Assembly: GCA_025529335.1 (NCBI GenBank)
Contig: JAMYHX010000184.1
Location: 1-64,000, forward strand
Source: Rhizopus sp. PT2906
Taxonomy: Eukaryota; Mucoromycota; Mucoromycetes; Mucorales; Rhizopodaceae
Direction: 5' to 3'
Length of the DNA: 64,000 nt
Shown here: in pieces, positions 20,365 through 33,644 of the stretch
Layout: each line of letters begins with the position of its first letter
How positions within the stretch are numbered: position 1 is the stretch's first letter
Position numbers and translations under genes: made by a program
Notes under the pieces: model-generated
What the model was told of the DNA's origin: nothing
Databases searched by the model: none
What the model saw: the letters and a program-made list of their open reading frames with translations, nothing else

Positions 20365-21065
20365 ATGCCTCCCAAGTTCGATCCCAGTGAGGTTAAGATC
20401 ATCTACCTCCGTGCTACAGGGTAAAGAGAGAAAGAGAGAGAAATACAAAGAGATAACAATTCAACGAAACAATTCAGCTAACATTAATTTAGTGGTGAAG
20501 TAGGTGCCTCCAGTGCTCTTGGTAAATTTCAGCATTTATATACACACACGATTCAACCATCAGCTCACACACAATTGACTTTTTAATTTAGCCCCCAAGA
20601 TCGGTCCTCTTGGTTTGTCCCCCAAGAAGGTTGGTGAAGATATCGCCAAGGGTACCAAGGACTGGAAGGGTCTCCGTGTCACTGTCCAATTGACCATTCA
20701 AAACCGTCAAGCTCAAGTTTCCGTTGTTCCTTCCGCTTCCTCTTTAGTCATCAAGGCTCTTAAGGAACCCGTTCGTGACCGTAAGAAGGAAAAGAACATC
20801 AAGCACTCTGGTAACATCTCTCTTGATGATGTTATTGAAATTGCTCGTACCATGCGCTTCAAGTCCTTGGCTCGTGAACTCAAGGGTACTGTCAAGGAAA
20901 TCCTTGGTACCGCTTTCTCTGTTGGTTGTACCGTCGATGGTCAAAGCCCCAAAGATATTCAAGATGCTATTGACGCTGGTGAGATCGAAATTCCTGTAAG
21001 TATATTCGATAGCTTTTAATGAATTGTGTGTATTAAATGATGTGTGTTTTTAATAGGAAAAATAA
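20365..21065 (+). CDS. RPL12: 60S ribosomal protein uL11 (L12)
   Basis: Component of the ribosomal stalk base, binding the GTPase-associated rRNA. The first exon MPPKFDPSEVKIIYLRATG (ATG 20365) is joined to GEVGASSAL, then APKIGPLGLSPKKVGEDIAK, GLRVTVQLTIQNRQAQVSVV, KHSGNISLDDVIEIARTMRF and GTAFSVGCTVDGQSPKDIQD. The last intron (about 21000-21056) splices ..EIEIP to EK-stop at 21063-21065. The bases use strongly preferred codons (GTC, ACC, AAG), unlike neighbouring genes, as expected for a highly expressed gene. Four exons plus a probable leader intron. Confidence 0.96.
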
Positions 21066-21338
21066 ATGCTTATTTTTTGTGGAAATTGAATGTGTTGCTT
21101 TTTTCTGTATACATAAACGCCCTTCCTTTTTTTGCCTCGATAGTCTTGTAAAAATTGTATTGTTGTGAATACGCTTTATGCGTATGTGCGTGTGCTGTGA
21201 AGTCTATGATGCTTGTTTTTTTTTTTTTTTGCCAACCAATCTCGATTGAAGGAACTGTTTTTCCGGAAGCTCCGAAGTGTGTGTGCTTATGTTTCAAGTT
21301 TAAAAGAAGCTGAACCTCTTTTTTCTCTTTTTTTCAAC

Positions 21339-23689
21339 ATGTCAGATATAGAAGAATATCAGCCATTGTTTGGTCAAAAAAAGAATAAAAGGTCAACACT
21401 TCAAAAGTATGGTTATTATATCGCTACTGGTGTTGTCCTTTTTACCGCTTCATTGTTTCTTGGCCACTTTGTCTATGAAAGTAAGCGTTCCTCTTTTATA
21501 ATCTAAAGTTCAGGACGCTGACTTTCTTGTGATTATGCTTAGGTAATGTTCAATTAGATAGTCCTGTAGAATTTGTGGGACATATCGCGAAGGGAACAAA
21601 AGGAGCGGTTGCAGTGGAAGCAGAACAGTGTTCTAATATTGGTGTTGAAAGTAAATAAATGAAACGTATACATTTAAACGTACTCATTTGTGTTTGCCTA
21701 TATAAAGTCTTGAAGAAGGGAGGAAATGCAGTGGATGCAGCTATTGCCTCTACTTTATGCATTGGCGTCATTGATACATTTGCTACAGGTAACACAAATC
21801 GATTATCTGCATTGATCTTGCTCATTTTTCATTTTAAATAGGCATTGGAGGGTGAGGTCGATCCCTTATATCTTTTTGTGTAAATACTAATGCTTGAACT
21901 TCATAGAGGTGGATTTATGCTTATCCGATCACCGAATGGTACTTTTGAATTTATCGATTTTAGAGAAACAGCACCAGCCGGAGCTACGGAAGATATGTTT
22001 GTTAAAGATCCTATGTTGGCTCAACATGGCGGCTTATCTGTCGCAGTACCGTAAGTTGGCTTTTGAGATGTTAGGAGTGACTAAGCTGATACATTATCTA
22101 GAGGCGAACTGAGAGGACTAGAATTAGCACATAAAAGGCAAGGATAACCCTTTTTTTTTTCTAATTGGTACAATGACTAATTCTGGTAAATAGACATGGA
22201 AAATTACCCTGGCATACTTTATTCGAACCTTCCATACTTATGGCTCGTGAGGGATTCAAGGTAACTCCACTTCTGGAGATTAGGCTTTTGGTAAGACTGG
22301 ATTCGACACACAAAAGAAAAGACTAATAGTGTGAACAGTCAGAGCAAGGCTGGATGTCCAATCTGACAGAATGGACGGATATATATTACAAAAATGGAAG
22401 ACCGGCCAAAGCAGGAGAGATCATTAAATCGCCCAGGCTGGCGGATACTCTAGAATCAGTCGCTAAATACGGTGCAGATGCCTTTTATGAGGGTAAAATA
22501 GCGGAAAGCTTGGTGGAAAAAATACAATCTTCGGGAGGCATTGTGACACTGGATGACTTTAAAGGATATACACCCGTCATAAGACCCACTATCAGTACTT
22601 TCTATAACGGTCGAAAGGTGATAACGACTTCTGAGCCAACAAGTGGCCGTGTGTTGATAAGCGTGCTGAATCTGATTGAAAGATTCCAATTCAAAGTAGA
22701 AGGATTGACTGGATTGAATGTGCATCGACTCGTCGAAGCTCTCAAATTTGGAGCTGCTTTTAGAACAGAATTGGCTGATCCAGACTTTATTGATAACAGA
22801 GATAGAAAAGACGAACTCGGCACAAAAGATTACGCGGCCACTATCAGGCAAAAGATTACTGTAAGATAAAAAACTGTCATCGGGATCGTGTTACAGCTCG
22901 AGCTGATAAAACGTTCTTGAACATATAGGATGACAAGACACATGATGTGCTCTATTATGGGCCCAAGTTTGATAACATTGAGTCTCATGGAACAATGCAC
23001 TTATCAGTTGTAGATGAGAATGATGGAGCCGTAGCTTTGACTTCTACTGTCAATCTCATGTTTGGTTCTCATCTTCTTGATGAAAGAACAGGTGTTGTGC
23101 TTAATGACCAAATGGACGATTTTTCTATACCTGGGTAACGTATTGTTGCGTCTAACAATGCATGGAAAGCAAGGGGAGGCGAGCTAATCTAATATATTCT
23201 TAGGACACCCAACAAGTTTGGACTGTATCCAAGCAAGTACAACTACATTGCACCTAAAAAGAGACCGCTGTCATCAATCACACCAGCGATTATCGAAAGA
23301 GACGGTCTTCTCGAAATGGTCTTGGGAGGTTCGGGAGGCTCGCTCATACCAACTGCGACTTTACATGTATATGCTATAAACATTGTACACACAACACGAG
23401 ATTCTTACTTTCTCTTTAGGCTATCATTAATGTTTTGGAATATGGTAAAGATGTATATAGTGCAGTAGCTTCACCTCGTGTTCATCATCAGCTAATGCCA
23501 AACATGGTCATTACTGAACGCGGCTTTGACAAAAGAATCGAAAAAGAGCTCATCAAACGTAATCACACAATATTCCGCCTACCTTCTAAATACTGTGTAT
23601 CGGCAGTTCAGATCGTCAAGCGAAATGAAGATGGCACAATTGAAGCAGCAAGTGATCCTCGTAAGATGGGTTTAGCTGCTGCATATTAG
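21339..23689 (+). CDS. Gamma-glutamyltransferase (glutathione hydrolase), type II membrane protein
   Basis: Cleaves the gamma-glutamyl bond of glutathione. The start is the ATG at 21339: a short cytosolic tail (SDIEEYQPLFGQKK), then one transmembrane anchor. Following exons carry GTKGAVAVEAEQCSNIGVE, LKKGGNAVDAAIASTLCIGV, the glycine loop and substrate Arg region (GGGFMLI...FIDFRETAPA), and GGLSVAVPGELRGLELAHK. The small subunit begins at the nucleophile Thr of ESHGTMHLSVVDENDGAVAL, where the precursor cleaves itself. Also conserved are NDQMDDFS and MVLGGSGGSLIPTAT (oxyanion hole). About nine short introns. The C-terminus at 23689 lies 43 bp from the stop of the convergent chitin synthase gene. 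Vacuolar or plasma-membrane location is inferred from relatives such as yeast Ecm38. Confidence 0.93.
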
Positions 23690-23732
23690 ATTTGTAATAC
23701 TTGTAACAGGGTTTATTATAATAATAAATAGC

Positions 23733-26700
23733 CTATACATGCGAATTTGGATAGTACCTGCTGCGTTCGCTAGTACATGATTCTCTTTCGAATAGGGATC
23801 CAGGTATTGATTGACTGGCATTCATTTGATAACCAGGTAATTGCTGTCTGTAGTATGTGGGGTTTGGTGTATACTCTGGGAGGCCGTAAGCGGAACCTGT
23901 ATGCAGGAGATAGCTGCTCCTTTGCGACACCTGATCGATATCCGGAGTCATCATTTTCTCATATTCTCGCCATGTTATCAGTGGTATTGATTTAGGGTCA
24001 AATTCACCTTCATCGTTAATGATAACCTTTTGACCCTTTTCTCCGACCACAATTCGAGTATTACCCCAAGAGAAATCATCAAAGTGCCAATAAGCATATA
24101 TAGGAATGTAGAAAGAAAACATAGGTAGTGCAAGAATAGAGACGATGAACCAAGCAACATATTCCCAACGACGGTTCATAATGAACAACATCATTTGTAT
24201 ACCATAGGTGCATCCTAAAGTCATGATGGTGATGTAGGGTATCTGGTTATGCGCAGTGGCTAGCTTGTAGCACAAGAATCCCAAGTAACCCAAGAGTGCA
24301 GGCTGAACCAGAGTGCTGATGAGATCTAGCATGACAACAAAGCGCATAGAGAAGCAACAGAAGCCACAGAGGTGTGGTAGAAACACGAGTTCACCCAGAT
24401 TATGCACAGTTGAATTAATCCAACGTCGACGCTGAGAGATTAAAACGTTCCATGTGTCGGGAGCATTCGTCTGGCAATGTGCGTCAGGGTTAAACTTGGT
24501 TTTGAAATTTGGAAAGTGTTTGAGGAGCAGCGTTGTCAAATAACGGTCTTCACCAAGGTATAACAAGTTTTTCTTATGTAAAGTGTCTACCGTATTAACA
24601 GAGTAGTCTTCAATCACTTCGTTGCTTACAAACAACGGGCGTTTACCGTCAACTGTACGCACTCGATACATGGTGAAGCACCCTGGTAAGCAGCTGACGG
24701 TAGAAAATAGGGATTCAAAAGCCTTGATCATATGATGAGAAATAAAGTATTCGTAGACCTGAATCATAGTCACCCAGGTATCCTTCTCGTTTGCGAGTGT
24801 CGTTTCACCACAAACACCAATGATCTGTGCATCATGCGCCATGCTCGATACCAGATAATTCAGTCCATCAGGCATAACCTCAGTATCCGCATCCACCATC
24901 AAAACATATTCATAAAACTCTGGAGGAACACCAATGACATTCCTCATTTGATGATAAAGCTCAAGCTGTAAAGGATTCATCGGTGCATCATAATAAACAC
25001 GATTCAAAAACTGCATCGTGATCAATTGTGAATCGCGTTTACCTCTGTTACCAGGCTTTTGTCGTTCGTTTGGAGCGCCCACCTTAACAATGACTAGATA
25101 CGGCACAACGTGGCCTCTGACTTGGTATAATCCCGAATACACTTTGGCTCTGTTGTGCTTTTTTGTTCCTTCCCCAACAGACAAAAATGAATGTGCCTCT
25201 GGGTCTACTTGAGGATCCACACCAAAGATGTCCAGGACGATTCTAGGCGTTGGTCTATCGTTGCCACTGCCAACAATCATGCCATCGCAAATGACCACGA
25301 TCAGCTTGCGTTTATCGTTGTAGTTGAGGGTGGCAAGTGAGTCGATCGTTTTCCTTAATGAATCTTCATCTTCTGTGTAGCAAGTAACTTGGCAGATGAC
25401 AAACTTCTCAAGGTCCTCGGGCATACGAGGGCTTCCTACACGCAGGGCCGCCAGGAACTTGAAGAATATGACGATACATAGGCAAACAGTGATAACTAAT
25501 AAGAAATAGGTGGAGAACTGACACTTGATAGAATTTCTCGAATCAACCATGCCGACAAAGTATAGATTTCTGATGCATGCAAGCTCTCTATATCTTTTAT
25601 CACTGCTGATGGGCAGCTCATTGAATTTTTCTGTGATGTCAGCTCCAGAGTTTTGCCAAAACAGATTCACAACCGAGATATCAAGAAAGTCAGTGCTTAT
25701 ATTAGCAGGCGTTTCTTCATTCGATGGAACGGACACGTATCGTCCTCCAAGAATATAAGGTGTCAAGTCGTACACAGCGTCGTTGATGACCGCCCAGTAA
25801 CGGTTCATGGACTGCCCATTCATTTTATAGGCGCCCTTTGCTTGATCATTGATAGCCTTCATCTCCCAGCCGATATGTCCGACCTTATAGTTCTTTCGGA
25901 GCATTGTCATTTGATCGTAGTACCAGTTTTGCTTATAGTTCCCACTTGAGTACGTGTAGTCGTGATACTCCGCATTTGGATCGCTGTAGTTTCGTTGGTA
26001 CCCAAGGGAGACATAAGGAGATACGTTTTCACACAAGTCTGATACTTGTATAGGGAAAAGCTCGCTAGCGTCGGTTCCAGCATAGGTCAAAACAGACTTT
26101 GTAGGGACCATACTAGGATAATGATGTGAAGCAAATTCACCTAGATTGAATACTTCTCCACGAATAGCTACGTATGCATTGTCAGGCGCTTGGTGATCTT
26201 GTAATTCATTCATAGAAAAGACACTTTGGTGAGGACATATGAGTTCTCCAAAGAAGACTAAAAACCAAATGACAAAGCAACACATAAAAGCAATGATAAA
26301 GCAAAGAGCTAATTTCTCACGCCAGGCTATTTGAACATCTCTTCTCTTCATACCGCCTATTTTGGTCAAAAGAAAACTGGGAATAAAGAATGTAAGTGCG
26401 TAAACGAGGGCTAGCCAGCGTTTGCGACCGGGTGTCATCGTACTTGGCTTCTCTTCTGTTGCACTGGCATCTTGCTCATATGTATCTGGAAAGTTGGGCG
26501 GCGAGTAGGTACCCGCTGTCCTATCTTCTTCAGGTACAAAGGATGGATTACTACTAGGAGACCCCACCAATGAACTGGAGCGAGTATTGAGCATCACTCT
26601 GCCAATGTCATTAGGCGCGCTTTGTGGTTGCCTCATATAGTTCATCCCATCTGGCCAAGAGGTTTGTTGATCTTCCTGAGGTGAATTAGAATGAGCTTTG

Positions 26701-29061
26701 GTATTTGCGCCAGTTTGTTCTGCTAATAATGTCTTGCTGTTTCTTTTCTCTTCCTTTTCTAATATGCGTAGTCTTTCTTCAAGTGAATGCCAAAGTGAAT
26801 ATCCCAAAAATACCTACAATGTGCATCATCAGCAAAAGGCTTCTTTTTTTTTATCCCCTTGAATATTTGATTAAATTACCTTTGTAATGCCAATAGCTAT
26901 GTCATTATCTGTCCAGGAACTCGACTGCTTTAACATTTTGCACAGTTCGTAAGGCTCTGTTCCCTCAACCTCATCCGGAATATATAGCAAGGGTGAATAT
27001 CGCTTTAAAAAATCTTGATGTAGAAATGAAATTGTGTAGAATTCACTCATTTTATGCGTTATATGCCGTAATCCATACATTTCAACTTGCGACTTTATCA
27101 AATAGCTGTCAAACTCTGTACTGCTTCCCGTATTATTTGGTCTGATACAAAACACAGCCCATAGATTGGCCTCTTGAAAAGTAGATATCAGATCATCCAT
27201 CGATTTCTTTGTTTGAGCCAAAACTGTCTTTTTGTTACCACTCCACTGGAAGTATCCTTCATCCTTTTCGTCGCGCTGTTTGACTGACAAAGCGTTGCCT
27301 ATATCTTTCTGTTGTACTTCTAGATACATGCGGGTATCTGCAGCGATGTTTTCATCAGAGAATAACTGCACAACAAAATTGTTGAGAGATCCAGGACTAT
27401 CAGCGCTTCCACGGAATAAAGAGACAAAATCTTGCGACAGTTGATTATTATTGGAGGGTATGAAATCCTTGGGATCGTATGTCACATCTCCAACAAAGTG
27501 GCGTATGGCGAACAATCGAGCGCCCGTATCCGATTTATGAATAGATACCTCCTCGTAGTCTGCATTGTATTTACTGATAGCTTCAACCGCGCTTTCATTC
27601 GAAACCATCTTTTTACCACTGAGTATCTTTTCCGTCACCTTGTTGTATAGCGCACAGATACTATGATGTGGTCTCTCGAGTAATTCCAAGCATCTCTTAT
27701 TCTCTTTCATATGCACCTTTGAAGCCTTTATTTCTTCCGACTCTAACTCGAACGCGTCGGCTACAAACATGCGGTCCACCATAAAGTCATGTATTTTTTC
27801 ATTTGCGTAGTTGGTGCAAAACTGGTAAAAATCCGCCGTATTCATCGCTGTGGGTTGACTTCCAGGGAGATTTAGAATGCCTGCGTAGCTGTTATAGTCG
27901 TCACATGAAATTCGCCCATTGATATAATTCACCAGCCAAGCAAACAGTAGTGAGTAAAGGGTTTGTGCTAGATCGTCCCTTTGCGCGGTGGCTTGATCTA
28001 CATCCAATATCAGGGTTGTTGTATCTTTTCTGATAGTAACCGTCTTGAATGCTAGAGATGATTTGAGTGTCTCTGGTTGAAGTCCCAAGAAGCCAGCAAT
28101 CAGCTCCAAACAATCCATGTTCTTGATAGACACTGTTTCCTCAGCCCCATCACTAGGCATAAAGATCAAATTCCCTAGATGTAATATAGCCGATAACAAC
28201 TGAATAATAAAATTGAAGTGGTCCTTCTTAAAGCCTGCCGTACGCATCACACTCTTCAGTTCGTTATACTGTTCTGCGTCGCTGCTTGAAATGCTTCTAC
28301 TGTATGGCGCCAAGTAATGAAATGATTTGGGATCATCTGTTAGCTGTAGTACCTGCTTTTCATCAGGAGTTGTGCCGGCCAATAACAAGTAGAATACTGT
28401 AAAGTTTCCTTCACTTGATCTAGCTTTGGAAACACCACCACACAGCCTTGATTTTTCCAAGAGATAAGTAGCGATGTTTCCTCCAACCACTTTACCACGC
28501 TCATTAAAGTGTATTTCACTATAGACACCAAACCGAGAGCTATACCTTGTTATGGGAGATGTTGCTGCTGATCCAAATATGTTTAGCACTTTATGACCAC
28601 TTATAATATGCCCTTGCATCTTTTGTTTTTTCTTATTTAAGCCCAAACGTATGAGATGTGGTATAATCAAGTCTTGTATTTCCGTCTTTCCACTTCCAGA
28701 TTCGCCCCTAAATAACAAATCTGTTGAGTCCAATTGAGCATGAACAGTAAAAAATGAGTTATGCTTACAGTAATAATATCACTTGACCGTTTCCTGTTCT
28801 TCGCATATGGAAATAAGACGCATTTGCAAGTCCAAAAACATGTGGATCGAGTTTAAAGCAGCTGTTGACTGAAGGGTTTTTGTAGAATGTGACATACTCT
28901 TCGCTAGTCTGCGTGTCGTTTTGGGCAAGCCTTTTGAAAGGGTTTACCGCTATAATATTACAATATCCTATAGCTGTATAGGACTGATAGTTCATGTATC
29001 TAGTCCTTAGTCTGTCTATTATGGTAGTATCATCTACATCAGGAAGAGAGCAAAGGTCCAT
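23733..29061 (-). CDS. Class V/VII-type chitin synthase with N-terminal myosin motor-like domain
   Basis: Polymerises N-acetylglucosamine into wall chitin at sites of polarised growth. Three exons. The first (start 29061, or 29088 nine codons earlier) opens the motor (YTAIGYCNIIAVNPFK). The second carries the P-loop GESGSGKTE, switch I region SSRFGVYSEIHF, and the rest of the motor to GITKV. The third (23733-26807) starts FLGYSLW and holds a transmembrane pair, a cytochrome-b5-like segment (AVINDAVYDLTPYILGGRY) and the GT2 core: VMVDADTEVMPDGL, EDRYLTTLLLKHF and QRRRWINSTVHNLGELV (QxxRW). Several C-terminal membrane helices follow. Total about 1,700 residues. Switch II reads GILNLPGSQ, so the normal Asp is lost. 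No C-terminal DEK domain is seen. Confidence 0.94.
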
Positions 29062-29379
29062 AATGACAGGCGTCGAATGATGATACATAAAACAGTATGG
29101 CGTTAAAAAATTATGGAATGAAGAAAAAAAAAAAAAAAGAAGAAAGAGGTTAACTATGATCAATGAATGATGGCAGGCAGCGCAAACAAAAATCAGTGCA
29201 TAATAAGCAAAATAAACTAAACTTTGACTGATGGCGACACAAGAAGCCAAATATGGAAAGTGTGCCAAATGATACTTTATTAGAATGCTATTAACTGTAG
29301 GGTTTATGAATTATAGTGATATGAAATGTATGAAGCAAGTTTTTTTTTATCGTTTATGAGTAATAATATTCTATTTGGT

Positions 29380-31096
29380 TCATCGAAACCTTGGATCACA
29401 TACGTTAGCATGAATTCCTGATGCTTGATGACATTGCCTGCCATTTCTCGTCCTATTACTACTACTATTACTCTGATGACAACAACATGTAATGACAATC
29501 GAGGCTCGGTTCTGTCCACAGTATGCCTTTAATAGTCTCATCGTCTTTTCTTCCGAGTTCATGTGTTCTTGAATGACTTTGATAACCGCAGCGTCATTTT
29601 CTTCAAATACGTCGTGTTTCTTGTCCAGCAAGTGTAAACAACTGGGAACTGAGTAACAGTTTCTTTTATGAATTTTCTGCATTAGATCAAGCTCCTCTCT
29701 ATACCTCTGATTGACTTGGCTTTCCAAACTGACATTATGACAAGTGTGCAGTCTTCCAAGACATGGGTTCATTCTTTTCTTCTTCTTACATGTGCTTTTC
29801 CTACAGTATTCAATGCTTTTTGCAGTGCCTTTGCAACAGCTGTTTGTTGGGTGAGTGACAACATACTTTATGTCATTATGATTAGCGTATTGCGAATGAA
29901 TACTAGATTCTGTTACACCAGATGCTACGTTGTACGAATAGGCTGGATCTGTTTGTTGTGTCTTACAGGATGTCCTATACTTTGGATGATATAATGATGG
30001 TGAAGGTAATTCTCGTTCCTTTGTGTGATGATGACAATAATGAGAATCAGGGCTTCCCTTGAGCTGAGAAAGCGGGGTTGAAGTTGAAGAGTTTGGCGTA
30101 AAGGAGCTAATGATTGAAGTAGGATAAGGGTAATATGGGGAGTGAGGGGCGTCTGGAGTGACTGTAGGTGTCATTGCACATGGTACTTGTGTAGAAAAAG
30201 ATCGGATGGCTGGATCAAAATAGGGTTGCGTTGGTTGAGATATACTGTATAGCTGCATGTGGTCAATGGCCGCTTGCTGAGTTATCATTAACTGGCTGAC
30301 AGCAGGTGAAAAATAGGCAGCTCTATCTACTGGGATACTATAGCTCGGTAGCCAATAGCGTTGCTTTTGACGTTCTTGCCGGTGCCTTTCTCTCATCCGG
30401 GCTAATGTAGATTCGGTAGAGCTTTGAGATAATGCTGAATGTATCTGTGTAGTCGGTCCTCTATCAACTGAGGGCTTTCTGTTGCCTTGTGTTTGTAACT
30501 GAAGATCGAAATGGTTCTCCATATAGCTTGTTGGTGACATTGGTACAAGTACACTATTCAAAGAAGTACGCTCATCAGCTGAAGATGGATTGCTAAAGGT
30601 TGAGGCGCTTGATACTGAGCTATCGGTGAACACTGAGTTTTTTCTCGAGTAGTTTTCTGGTCCTGTTAAAGTACTGTTTGTCTCGATTGACTTGCTACAA
30701 CTGGATAGGTTAATTGAATTGCTTGAAGAATTAAAGCTTGCTGCGCGATTTTTTCGTAAGCCAAGTGTTAGTGAATGTCGTATGCTTTTAGTAACAGGAG
30801 CTTTAGGGACATCTACATAATATAAAAAAGGTTAAGTCAGGGTAAATCTAATCTTGGTTTGGGGCTGGTTTACCATTATTTGAATCAGTTTTGCTGTATG
30901 CAGATAAAGGGAGCTCTTTGAAAATTTCATCCATTAGGCTACTTTGAGTTGCTTCAGACGTTGAACTATCGAGCGCAAATGGAACATAAATTGGTGTATC
31001 GTCAAAGATCTTTTCTTTGTTGGAGATCTCCTTAACAGAAGTTGCGGTTTTTTGTCTATTTTTATTGCCTTTTTTATAAAATTTGAAAATACCCAT
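29380..31096 (-). CDS. Hypothetical Ser-rich protein with His/Cys-rich segment
   Basis: Two exons. The first (start 31096, MGIFKFYKKGNKNRQ) joins the second through an intron of about 50 nt (GTAAACC donor near 30866, TATGTAG acceptor near 30816) to give VPKAPVTKSIRHSLTLGLRK. The product is about 530 residues. The N-terminus is basic and possibly membrane-facing. The centre is Ser/Thr/Pro-rich with many candidate phosphosites and a charged helix (RMRERHRQERQKQRYW). The C-terminal part has HYCHHHTKERE, CCKGTAKSIEYCRKSTCKK and a helix (QRYREELDLMQKIHK). I recognise no family. It is transcribed in the same direction as the chitin synthase, about 320 bp upstream of it. Confidence 0.6.
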
Positions 31097-33076
31097 AGTA
31101 AAAGAATTGAAAGAAAGAAGAAATATTGATAAATATAAAAAGTGTATTTATGCATGTATATATACACATGTATATATATGTATGTAAAAGATATATCAAG
31201 GGGGATAATAGGGAATGAGGGCATTTGCAGTCAAAGCAGGGAATATTGACTTTGACGTACTGATTGATTTCATATATCGTCAATAGTACCATATTTGCTA
31301 TAATTAGGCGAGGATATTCTCATTTGCTGGGACATGCGTTAGTTATGTTTTATTAATATGGATAAAAGGAGAATAAGGAAAAAAGATCAAATTCTAGACG
31401 AAAAGGGACAACAAATCCTTCAAAGGAAGGAGAAGGCAAAAGAGAGAAAGGGAATACTCTGAAATGTGTCTGATAGGTTCCATTAGGAGAGACTACACAG
31501 GTATAGTTACAATGAAGAGGTGGCAAATGAATTAGTCGGGATAAATAATTGCGTATTATGAAAAAAAAAGGGTTAATTAACCTAATGCTATGCAATCACA
31601 TAGACTTACACTGATATGCAGCTCGTTTTTATATCGCAAAGTAATTCATGATTTATCTGTTGCACATTACTTCATATCAAGAATTTCTTTATGCAGGACA
31701 TTGCTATAGAGATATATGCACTCTGCTTTATGCATATGGAGGCAGGAGACAGTAACCTCACTAATTTACTAATCTTAGTAGTTTTTTTTTTTTGTAGGCT
31801 CAGTAAGACCGCATATATACTAACAAAAAGTATAAATGATGAAGTTTCTTACAAAGTAGTTACATGGATAGACATAAAAGACGAAAATAGACAGTAGCGC
31901 TCTGAGTTATACTCGCGGAATTATTCTGCAGATGATAATGGTAAAGGGAAGAATAGGGTTTTTCAAAATGCAGAAAAAGAGATTAGAACTTGACAGTAGC
32001 CTTCTTTGTAGACATCAACCTTTGCTCAAAAAATAGAACGATATCAGACCTTGAAAAAGGACTGTGTACAGTCTTTTCAGTTTTTATAATACAATTTATA
32101 CGAAAAAGTGACAAGTCAGTGCAATGTCTCTTTCTGGAAATGGTGTACAATTTACCATTTAAAAAAGACTATGCACCTTTTTCGGAAAGTACTCGTATAC
32201 TTAAGGGGCAATTTATTAAATTACACTTGAAGTGATCTTGGTTGTTTATATCATTCTTTTCTTTATTAATTTAAATGGTACAACGTAAAATAAAATACAG
32301 TGAAGGTATTTCTGCTTCTTGCGACCCTCCTTCCGACGAGCTTCAGAACTATCTCTTGGACCTCAAATATATGGTGGACCACATCAAACTGGCTCAAACA
32401 GTATAAGTCTCTATATATTGACGCTCCAGACCTCAACCTAATCGTGTCATCTCGCTCCAATCGTCTTCAACAGCTGCATCTAGTGTCGGCTTGAAAAAGA
32501 AGAGTATTCATGATAAATGAACGGTTTTGTTATATGTTCCTCGTTAGGCAAGCTATAAACCATACTATTCTAGATAAAAGTAATATTTAATTCATTTACT
32601 TTGTTAGATGTACGTTTCTTTTATCAAGTAAAATGCTTCCTTACCTTGAAGCTTTTTAAATATTCTAGAATTTCCTCCATGTTGGTATAGGTACGTAGTA
32701 AGCTAGGTACTGTCAAAGTTCGGATTTTATATAATTGATAAGATTGTTCGGCTTTGTTATCAAAAGATGTAATAAATAATTCATGAATATAAATTCAAGA
32801 ATCGTACAAATCATTTCTTCAGGCATTAAAATATCATATATTTTTGTAAACTTATTGCATTCATTAGATATCCGCATCCCCTTTTATATGTTAGTAATAC
32901 TATCATATTCCTTATTTTATTCAATAAAAACCATTTGCTTTTTTCTAATTATAATGTATATATCCCTCTTCCGTTCTTGTTCTCTCATTTTATCTAGCTT
33001 TACTCTCGTTTTGTTTTTCATAATAAAGCTTTTTTATTAATATAGTGCTTCATTTCCGTTTACTTCTCGTGACCTA
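31097..33076. other. AT-rich intergenic region with decayed fragments
   Basis: About 2 kb. Short ORFs (31353-31595 minus, 31990-32235 plus, 32300-32494 plus) show no intact domain. A stretch at about 32300-32400 reads SEGISASCDPPSDELQNYLL in one plus frame and then hits a stop, which suggests decayed coding DNA. A 29-bp motif at 32218-32246 recurs at 33645. Otherwise I see nothing. Confidence 0.5.
32218..32246 (+). repeat. Short dispersed repeat, copy 1
   Basis: AATTACACTTGAAGTGATCTTGGTTGTT occurs here and, with one base missing and otherwise identical, at 33645-33671 in the same orientation. The upstream flanks are also loosely alike (GTATAC...AATTTAT). The two copies border decayed coding fragments, so they may be pieces of one repeated element. 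Confidence 0.6.
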
Positions 33077-33490
33077 AATGGTGAATCAAATTGCTTTTGA
33101 GAAGATAGCAGGTGTACATGATAACACTCAGGGTAAGCACATTTAGATGTAATAATATAATATCAAACGTTAATGCGGTTTGGTTTGTCTAGATTTGATC
33201 AGCTATTTAGACACCACAAATGATAACGTATACTTAGTCATCATTGACTACTCTAATCTTTCGACAAATGTTGATGACTTGAAGCAATTTGTCAGGTATT
33301 TATAAATAGTGAGTTTAATTAATAAATTAAGTTGTAAAGGCTTTTATAATTAGTAACCACGAAAAGCTGACCAACTTCCGTTCAAGTACGAAACAATAGT
33401 GACAAGCAGAGAAGCAGTGCTTGAAAATCCCTCAGTACTATCAACTTTTAATTGCAGAACAAACACTAATCAAAGATCAAAAGAGATCTA
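33077..33490 (+). pseudogene. Gene fragment or pseudogene, possibly nuclease-fold (NYN-like)
   Basis: An ATG at about 33078 opens MVNQIAFEKIAGVHDNTQ. A GTAAGC...CTAG intron joins this to DLISYLDTTNDNVYLVIIDY and SNLSTNVDDLKQFV. A second possible intron leads to a piece best read as RKADQLPFKYETIVTSREAV, but that piece is out of phase with the splice. The 'VYLVIIDYSNL' strand with Asp and Asn resembles the first strand of NYN/PIN-like nucleases. This is weak and based on one motif. No full-length protein can be built, so I call it a fragment. Confidence 0.35.
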
Positions 33491-33644
33491 AAAAAAATGT
33501 ACAACACTATCAACTCAAAAGAAACGTAGTGTTCGATTTGACTCTAATACATAACGCGATGTAGATAAAAGTTGTATACCTCATAAAGTACTTTAACATA
33601 TGAACTTTTTTGATATAGTATACAAATTTATGAAGTATCATCGC

